Shown here in pieces: positions 52,871-62,073 of a stretch of DNA of 64,000 nucleotides. Each line of letters opens with the position of its first letter. The stretch's first letter is position 1. Where the stretch lies: NCBI GenBank assembly GCA_916610825.1, contig OU744448.1:16615936-16679935 (forward strand), in the 5' to 3' direction. The translations under genes were made by a program, and so were the position numbers. The notes beneath the pieces were generated by a model. The model saw nothing but the letters and a program-made list of their open reading frames with translations. It had not been told where the DNA came from and made no database searches. This DNA is from Haliclystus octoradiatus. Lineage: Eukaryota; Cnidaria; Staurozoa; Stauromedusae; Haliclystidae.

Positions 52871-53815
52871 TACATTGCTTAATTCCTAAGGGAATTCGAA
52901 TTTGATAAAAACAGCTCAAAATGACCAAAAACAATGCTTAAATCCCAAGAGACTTCGAATTTGACAAAAACAGCTCATAATGACCAAAAACAATGCTCAA
53001 TTCCCAAGGGAATTCGAATTTAACAAAAACAACTCAAAATGACCAAAAACCATGCTTAATTCCCAAGGGAATTCGAATTTGACAAAAACAGCTCAAAATG
53101 ACCAAAACAATGCTTAATTCCAAAGGGAATTCGGAATTAACAAATACAGCTCAAAAAGACCAAAAATAATGCTTAATTCCCAAGGAAATTCGAATTTGAT
53201 AAAAACAGCTCAAAATGACCAAAAACAATGCTGAATTCCCAAGGGAATTCGAATTTGACAAAAACAGCTCATAATGACCAAAAACAATGCTCAATTCCCA
53301 AGGGAATTCGAATTTAACAATAACAGCTCAAAATGACCAAAAACAATGCTTAATTCCCAAGGGAATTTGAATTTGATAAAAACAGCTTAAAATGACCAAA
53401 AACATTGCTTAATTCCCAAAAGAATTCGAAATTGACCAAAAACAATGCTCAATTCCCAAGGGAAATCGAATTTAACAAAAACAGTTCAAAATGACCAAAA
53501 ACAATGCTTAATTCCCAAGGGAATTCGAATTTGACAAAAACAGCTCAAAATGACCAAATACAATGCTCAATTCACAAGGGAATTCGAATGTGATAAAAAC
53601 AGCTCAAAATGACAAAAAACATTGCTTAATTCCCAAGGGAAATCGAAATTGACAAAAACAACTCAAAATGACCAAATACAATGCTTAATTCCCAAGGGAA
53701 TTTGAATTTGATAAAAACAGCTTAAAATGACCAAAAACATTGCTTAATTCCCAAAAGAATTCGAAATTGACAAAAACAGCTCATAATGACCAAAAACAAT
53801 GCTTAATTCCCAAGG
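52871..53815. repeat. Spacer between the two super-repeat copies, includes a 40 bp monomer
   Basis: About 16 monomers that break the 7006 bp super-repeat. They include type I tail monomers at about 53140, monomers resembling the 42.9-43.1 kb transition zone (CGAATGTGATA, CGAAATTGAC), and the truncated repeat at 53428-53467. Much of this order recurs at the right window edge (63.1-64.0 kb). Confidence 0.78.
53428..53467. repeat. Truncated 40 bp monomer
   Basis: This repeat reads GAAATTGACC and goes straight to AAAAACAATGCTC. It lacks the 19 bp that normally lie between the first TGAC and the second TGAC of the monomer. The full-length relative is at about 61617-61675. The loss is explained by slippage or recombination between the two TGAC words. 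It is the only repeat I found whose length differs from 59 by more than about 3 bp, and it shifts the register of everything to its right by 19 bp. Confidence 0.9.
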
Positions 53816-56800
53816 GAATTCGAATTTGACAAAAACAGCTCAAAATGACCAAAAACAATGCTTAATTCTCAAGGGAATTCGAATTTGACAAAAACAATTC
53901 AAAATGACCAAATACATTGCTTAATTCCAAAGGGAAATCGGAATTAACAAAAACAGCTCAAAATGACCAAAAACAATGCTTAAGTCCTGAGGGAATTCGA
54001 ATTTGACAACAACAGCTCAAAATGACCAAAAACAATGCTTAATTCCCAAGGGAATTCGAATTTGACAAAAACAGCTCAAAATGACCAAAACAATGCTTAA
54101 TTCCAAAGGGAATTCGGAATTAACAAATACAGCTCAAAAAGACCAAAAATAATGCTTAATTCCCAAGGAAATTCGAATTTGATAAAAACAGCTCAAAATG
54201 ACCAAAAACAATGCTGAATTCCCAAGGGAATTCGAATTTGACAATAACAGTTCAAAATGACCAAAAACAATGCTTAATTCCCAAGGGAATTTGAATTTGA
54301 TAAAAACAGCTTAAAATGACCAAAAACATTGCTTAATTCCCAAAAGAATTCGAATTTGACAAAAACAGCTCAAAATGACCAAAAACAATGCTTAATTCCA
54401 AAGGGAATTCGAATTTGACAAACACAGCTCAAAATGACCAAAAACAATGCTTAATTCCAAAGGGAATTCGGAATTAACAAAAACAGCTCAAAATGACCAA
54501 AAACATTGCTTAATTCCCAATGGAATTCGAATTTGATAAAAACAGCTCAAAATGACCAAAAACAATGCTTAATTCTCAAGGGAATTCGAATTTGACAAAA
54601 ACAATTCAAAATGACCAAATACATTGCTTAATTCCAAAGGGAAATCGGAATTAACAAAAACAGCTCAAAATGACCAAAAACATTGCTTAAGTCCTAAGGG
54701 AATTCGAATTTGACAACAACAGCTCAAAATGACCAAAAACAATGCTTAAATCCCAAAGGGATTCGAATTTGATAAAAACAGCTCAAAATGACCAAAAACA
54801 ATGCTTAAATCCGAAGGGAATTCGAATTTGATGAAAACAACTCGAAATGACCAAAAAAAATGCTTAATTCCAAAGGGAATTTGGAATTAACAAAAACAGT
54901 TCAAAAAGACCAAAAACAATGCTTAATTGCCAAGGAAATTCGAATTTGATAAAAACAGCTCAAAATGACCAAAAACAATGTTTGATTCCCAAGGGAATTC
55001 GAATTTGACAAAAACAACTCAAAATGTCCAAATACAATGCTTAATTCCCAAGAGAATTCGAATTTGACAAAAAAAGGTCTCAAAATGACCAAAAACAATG
55101 CTTAATTCCAAAGGGAATTCGGAATTAACAAAAACAGCTCAAAATGACCAAAAACAATGCTGAATTCCTAAGGGAATTCGAATTTGACAAAAACAGCTCA
55201 TAATGACCAAAAACAATGCTGAATTCCCAAGGGAATTCGAATTTAACAAAAACAGCTCAAAATGACCAAAAACAATGCTTCATTCCCAAGGGAAATTGAA
55301 TTTGACAAAAACAGCTCAAAATGACCAAAAACAATGCTCAATTCTCAAGAGAATTCGAATTTAAGAAAAACAGCTCAAAATGACCAAAAACAATGCTTAA
55401 TTCCCAAGGGAATTCGAATTTGACAAAAACAGCTCAAAATGACCAAAAACAATGCTTAATTCTCAAGGGAATTCGAGTTTGACAAAAACAATTCAAAATG
55501 ACCAAATACATTGCTTAATTCCAATGGGAAATCGGAATTAACAAAAACAGCTCAAAATGACCAAAAACAATGCTTAAGTCCTAAGGGAATTCGAATTTGA
55601 CAACAACAGCTCAAAATGACCAAATACAATGCTTAAATCCCAAGGGAATTCGAATTTGATAAAAACAGCTCAAAATGACCAAAAACAATGCTTAATTCCC
55701 AAGGGAATTCGAATTTGACAAAAACAGCTCAAAATGACCAAAAACAATGCTTAATTCCAAAGGGAATTCGCAATTAACAAAAACAGCTCAAAATGACCAA
55801 AAACAATGCTTAATTCCAAAGGGAATTCGAATTTGATAAAAACAGCTCAAAATGACCAAAAACAATGCTTAAATCCGAAGGGAATTTGAATTTGAAAAAA
55901 ACAACTCGAAATGACCAAAAAAAAAAGCTTAATTCCAAAGGGAATTTGTAATTAACAAAAACAGTTCAAAAAGACCAAAAACAATGCTTAATTGCCAAGG
56001 AAATTCGAATTTGATAAAAACAGCTCAAAATGACCAAAAACAATGTTTAATTCCCAAGGGAATTCGAATTTGACAAAAACAACTTTAAATGACCAAATAC
56101 AATGCTTAATTCCCAAGAGAATTCGAATTTGACAAAAACAGCTCAAAATTACCAAAAACAATGCTTAATTCCAAAGGGAATTCGGAATTAACAAAAACAG
56201 CTCAAAATGACCGAAAACAATGCTGAATTCCTAAGGGAATTCTAATTTGACAAAAACAGCTCATAATGACCAAAAACAATGCTCAATTCCCAAGGGAATT
56301 CGAATTTATCAAAAACAGCTCAAAATGACCAAAAACAATGCTTAATTCCCAAGGGAAATTGAATTTGACAAAAACAGCTCAAAATGACCAAAAACAATGC
56401 TCAATTCTCAAGGGAATTCGAATTTAAGAAAAACAGCTCAAAATGACCAAAAACAATGCTTAATTCCCAAGGGAATTCGACTTTGACAAAAACAGCTCAA
56501 AATGACCAAAAACAATGCTTAATTCTCAAGGGAATTCGAATTTGACAAAAACAATTCAAAATGACCAAATACATTGCTTAATTCCAAAGGGAAATCGGAA
56601 TTAACAAAAACAGCTCAAAATGACCAAAAACAATGCTTAAGTCCTGAGGGAATTCGAATTTGACAACAACAGCTCAAAATGACCAAAAACAATGCTTAAT
56701 TCCCAAGGGAATTCGAATTTGACAAAAACAGCTCAAAATGACCAAAACAATGCTTAATTCCAAAGGGAATTCGGAATTAACAAATACAGCTCAAAAAGAC

Positions 56801-57780
56801 CAAAAATAATGCTTAATTCCCAAGGAAATTCGAATTTGATAAAAACAGCTCAAAATGACCAAAAACAATGCTGAATTCCCAAGGGAATTCGAATTTGACA
56901 ATAACAGTTCAAAATGACCAAAAACAATGCTTAATTCCCAAGGGAATTTGAATTTGATAAAAACAGCTTAAAATGACCAAAAACATTGCTTAATTCCCAA
57001 AAGAATTCGAATTTGACAAAAACAGCTCAAAATGACCAAAAACAATGCTTAATTCCAAAGGGAATTCGAATTTGACAAACACAGCTCAAAATGACCAAAA
57101 ACAATGCTTAATTCCAAAGGGAATTCGGAATTAACAAAAACAGCTCAAAATGACCAAAAACATTGCTTAATTCCCAATGGAATTCGAATTTGATAAAAAC
57201 AGCTCAAAATGACCAAAAACAATGCTTAATTCTCAAGGGAATTCGAATTTGACAAAAACAATTCAAAATGACCAAATACATTGCTTAATTCCAAAGGGAA
57301 ATCGGAATTAACAAAAACAGCTCAAAATGACCAAAAACATTGCTTAAGTCCTAAGGGAATTCGAATTTGACAACAACAGCTCAAAATGACCAAAAACAAT
57401 GCTTAAATCCCAAAGGGATTCGAATTTGATAAAAACAGCTCAAAATGACCAAAAACAATGCTTAAATCCGAAGGGAATTCGAATTTGATGAAAACAACTC
57501 GAAATGACCAAAAAAAATGCTTAATTCCAAAGGGAATTTGGAATTAACAAAAACAGTTCAAAAAGACCAAAAACAATGCTTAATTGCCAAGGAAATTCGA
57601 ATTTGATAAAAACAGCTCAAAATGACCAAAAACAATGTTTGATTCCCAAGGGAATTCGAATTTGACAAAAACAACTCAAAATGTCCAAATACAATGCTTA
57701 ATTCCCAAGAGAATTCGAATTTGACAAAAAAAGGTCTCAAAATGACCAAAAACAATGCTTAATTCCAAAGGGAATTCGGA

Positions 57781-58370
57781 ATTAACAAAAACAGCTCAAA
57801 ATGACCAAAAACAATGCTGAATTCCCAAGGGAATTCGAATTTAACAAAAACAGCTCAAAATGACCAAAAACAATGCTTCATTCCCAAGGGAAATTGAATT
57901 TGACAAAAACAGCTCAAAATGACCAAAAACAATGCTCAATTCTCAAGGGAATTCGAATTTAAGAAAAACAGCTCAAAATGACCAAAAACAATGCTTAATT
58001 CCCAAGGGAATTCGAATTTGACAAAAACAGCTCAAAATGACCAAAAACAATGCTTAATTCTCAAGGGAATTCGAGTTTGACAAAAACAATTCAAAATGAC
58101 CAAATACATTGCTTAATTCCAATGGGAAATCGGAATTAACAAAAACAGCTCAAAATGACCAAAAACAATGCTTAAGTCCTAAGGGAATTCGAATTTGACA
58201 ACAACAGCTCAAAATGACCAAATACAATGCTTAAATCCCAAGGGAATTCGAATTTGATAAAAACAGCTCAAAATGACCAAAAACAATGCTTAATTCCCAA
58301 GGGAATTCGAATTTGACAAAAACAGCTCAAAATGACCAAAAACAATGCTTAATTCCAAAGGGAATTCGCA
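57781..58370. repeat. Ten-monomer tandem duplication in the second super-repeat, first copy (590 bp)
   Basis: CGAGTTTGAC at 58072 and 58662 are 590 bp apart, and the ten monomers repeat as 58371-58960. The junction monomer reads CGCAATTAAC, whereas in the 51.35 kb duplication it reads CGGAATTAAC. The two duplications are therefore not identical at the join. Confidence 0.85.
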
Positions 58371-58960
58371 ATTAACAAAAACAGCTCAAAATGACCAAAA
58401 ACAATGCTGAATTCCCAAGGGAATTCGAATTTAACAAAAACAGCTCAAAATGACCAAAAACAATGCTTCATTCCCAAGGGAAATTGAATTTGACAAAAAC
58501 AGCTCAAAATGACCAAAAACAATGCTCAATTCTCAAGGGAATTCGAATTTAAGAAAAACAGCTCAAAATGACCAAAAACAATGCTTAATTCCCAAGGGAA
58601 TTCGAATTTGACAAAAACAGCTCAAAATGACCAAAAACAATGCTTAATTCTCAAGGGAATTCGAGTTTGACAAAAACAATTCAAAATGACCAAATACATT
58701 GCTTAATTCCAATGGGAAATCGGAATTAACAAAAACAGCTCAAAATGACCAAAAACAATGCTTAAGTCCTAAGGGAATTCGAATTTGACAACAACAGCTC
58801 AAAATGACCAAATACAATGCTTAAATCCCAAGGGAATTCGAATTTGATAAAAACAGCTCAAAATGACCAAAAACAATGCTTAATTCCCAAGGGAATTCGA
58901 ATTTGACAAAAACAGCTCAAAATGACCAAAAACAATGCTTAATTCCAAAGGGAATTCGCA
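58371..58960. repeat. Ten-monomer tandem duplication in the second super-repeat, second copy (590 bp)
   Basis: Follows 57781-58370 at offset 590 with no difference noted beyond the junction monomer. It leads into CGCAATTAAC and the 10-A poly-A monomer at 59095, as in the first super-repeat. Confidence 0.85.
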
Positions 58961-59890
58961 ATTAACAAAAACAGCTCAAAATGACCAAAAACAATGCTTA
59001 ATTCCAAAGGGAATTCGAATTTGATAAAAACAGCTCAAAATGACCAAAAACAATGCTTAAATCCGAAGGGAATTTGAATTTGAAAAAAACAACTCGAAAT
59101 GACCAAAAAAAAAAGCTTAATTCCAAAGGGAATTTGTAATTAACAAAAACAGTTCAAAAAGACCAAAAACAATGCTTAATTGCCAAGGAAATTCGAATTT
59201 GATAAAAACAGCTCAAAATGACCAAAAACAATGTTTAATTCCCAAGGGAATTCGAATTTGACAAAAACAACTTTAAATGACCAAATACAATGCTTAATTC
59301 CCAAGAGAATTCGAATTTGACAAAAACAGCTCAAAATTACCAAAAACAATGCTTAATTCCAAAGGGAATTCGGAATTAACAAAAACAGCTCAAAATGACC
59401 AAAAACAATGCTGAATTCCTAAGGGAATTCTAATTTGACAAAAACAGCTCATAATGACCAAAAACAATGCTCAATTCCCAAGGGAATTCGAATTTAACAA
59501 AAACAGCTCAAAATGACCAAAAACAATGCTTAATTCCCAAGGGAATTTGAATTTGATAAAAACAGCTTAAAATGACCAAAAACATTGCTTAATTCCCAAA
59601 AGAATTCGAATTTGACAAAAACAGCTCAAAATGACCAAAAACAATGCTTAATTCCCAAGGGAATTCGAATTTGACAAAAACAGCTCAAAATGACCAAAAA
59701 CAATGCTTAATTCCCAAGGGAATTCGAATTTGACAAACACAGCTCAAAATGACCAAAAACAATGCTTAATTCCAAAGGGAATTCGCAATTAACAAAAACA
59801 GCTCAAAATGACCAAAAACAATGCTTAATTCTCAAGGGAATTCGAATTTGACAAAAACAATTCAAAATGACCAAATACATTGCTTAATTC
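58710..59890. repeat. 20-monomer tandem duplication, first copy (1181 bp)
   Basis: The CCAATGGGAAATCGG variant occurs at 58710 and 59891, and the poly-A monomers at 59095 and 60276, each 1181 bp apart. At 59880 the sequence jumps back from the CAAATACATTGC monomer to CCAATGGG. The first super-repeat continues with CCTAAGGG at the same point. Confidence 0.84.
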
Positions 59891-62073
59891 CAATGGGAAA
59901 TCGGAATTAACAAAAACAGCTCAAAATGACCAAAAACAATGCTTAAGTCCTAAGGGAATTCGAATTTGACAACAACAGCTCAAAATGACCAAATACAATG
60001 CTTAAATCCCAAGGGAATTCGAATTTGATAAAAACAGCTCAAAATGACCAAAAACAATGCTTAATTCCCAAGGGAATTCGAATTTGACAAAAACAGCTCA
60101 AAATGACCAAAAACAATGCTTAATTCCAAAGGGAATTCGCAATTAACAAAAACAGCTCAAAATGACCAAAAACAATGCTTAATTCCAAAGGGAATTCGAA
60201 TTTGATAAAAACAGCTCAAAATGACCAAAAACAATGCTTAAATCCGAAGGGAATTTGAATTTGAAAAAAACAACTCGAAATGACCAAAAAAAAAAGCTTA
60301 ATTCCAAAGGGAATTTGTAATTAACAAAAACAGTTCAAAAAGACCAAAAACAATGCTTAATTGCCAAGGAAATTCGAATTTGATAAAAACAGCTCAAAAT
60401 GACCAAAAACAATGTTTAATTCCCAAGGGAATTCGAATTTGACAAAAACAACTTTAAATGACCAAATACAATGCTTAATTCCCAAGAGAATTCGAATTTG
60501 ACAAAAACAGCTCAAAATTACCAAAAACAATGCTTAATTCCAAAGGGAATTCGGAATTAACAAAAACAGCTCAAAATGACCAAAAACAATGCTGAATTCC
60601 TAAGGGAATTCTAATTTGACAAAAACAGCTCATAATGACCAAAAACAATGCTCAATTCCCAAGGGAATTCGAATTTAACAAAAACAGCTCAAAATGACCA
60701 AAAACAATGCTTAATTCCCAAGGGAATTTGAATTTGATAAAAACAGCTTAAAATGACCAAAAACATTGCTTAATTCCCAAAAGAATTCGAATTTGACAAA
60801 AACAGCTCAAAATGACCAAAAACAATGCTTAATTCCCAAGGGAATTCGAATTTGACAAAAACAGCTCAAAATGACCAAAAACAATGCTTAATTCCCAAGG
60901 GAATTCGAATTTGACAAACACAGCTCAAAATGACCAAAAACAATGCTTAATTCCAAAGGGAATTCGCAATTAACAAAAACAGCTCAAAATGACCAAAAAC
61001 AATGCTTAATTCTCAAGGGAATTCGAATTTGACAAAAACAATTCAAAATGAACAAATACATTGCTTAATTCCTAAGGGAATTCGAATTTGATAAAAACAG
61101 CTCAAAATGACCAAAAACAATGCTTAAATCCCAAGAGACTTCGAATTTGACAAAAACAGCTCATAATGACCAAAAACAATGCTCAATTCCCAAGGGAATT
61201 CGAATTTAACAAAAACAACTCAAAATGACCAAAAACCATGCTTAATTCCCAAGGGAATTCGAATTTGACAAAAACAGCTCAAAATGACCAAAACAATGCT
61301 TAATTCCAAAGGGAATTCGGAATTAACAAATACAGCTCAAAAAGACAAAAAATAATGCTTAATTCCCAAGGAAATTCGAATTTGATAAAAACAGCTCAAA
61401 ATGACCAAAAACAATGCTGAATTCCCAAGGGAATTCGAATTTGACAAAAACAGCTCATAATGACCAAAAACAATGCTCAATTCCCAAGGGAATTCGAATT
61501 TAACAATAACAGCTCAAAATGACCAAAAACAATGCTTAATTCCCAAGGGAATTTGAATTTGATAAAAACAGCTTAAAATGACCAAAAACATTGCTTAATT
61601 CCCAAAAGAATTCGAAATTGACAAAAACAGCTCATAATGACCAAAAACAATGCTCAATTCCCAAGGGAAATCGAATTTAACAAAAACAGCTCAAAATGAC
61701 CAAAAACAATGCTTAATTCCCAAGGGAATTTGAATTTGATAAAAACAGCTTAAAATGACCAAAAACATTGCTTAATTCCCAAAAGAATTCGAATTTGACA
61801 AAAACAGCTCAAAATGACCAAAAACAATGCTTAATTCCCAAGGGAATTCGAATTTGACAAAAACAGCTCAAAATGACCAAAAACAATGCTTAATTCCCAA
61901 GGGAATTCGAATTTGACAAACACAGCTCAAAATGACCAAAAACAATGCTTAATTCCAAAGGGAATTCGCAATTAACAAAAACAGCTCAAAATGACCAAAA
62001 ACAATGCTTAATTCTCAAGGGAATTCGAATTTGACAAAAACAATTCAAAATGACCAAATACATTGCTTAATTC
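59891..62073. repeat. 37-monomer tandem unit, first copy (2183 bp)
   Basis: CCAATGGGAAATCGG at 59891 and 62074, the poly-A monomers at 60276 and 62459 and the GAACAAATACATTGC variant at 61047 and 63230 are all exactly 2183 bp (37 x 59) apart. Its first 1.15 kb repeat 58710-59870. A chimeric join near 61685 (CGAATTTAACAAAAACAGCTC in place of CAGTTC) leads back into earlier sequence. Confidence 0.85.

Larger units (their letters stand above)
53816..59880. repeat. Second copy of the 7006 bp super-repeat (type III)
   Basis: Collinear with about 46810-52870 at offset 7006 (7005 after a one-A difference at 50728). ACAAATACAGCTC is at 47117 and 54123, the BsaI monomers at 48070/55076 and 50728/57733, and the poly-A monomers at 48901/55907 and 52090/59095. 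Each copy holds two different 2657-type units in the same order, and the second of each carries a 590 bp duplication. The unit order is therefore itself duplicated. Confidence 0.85.
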
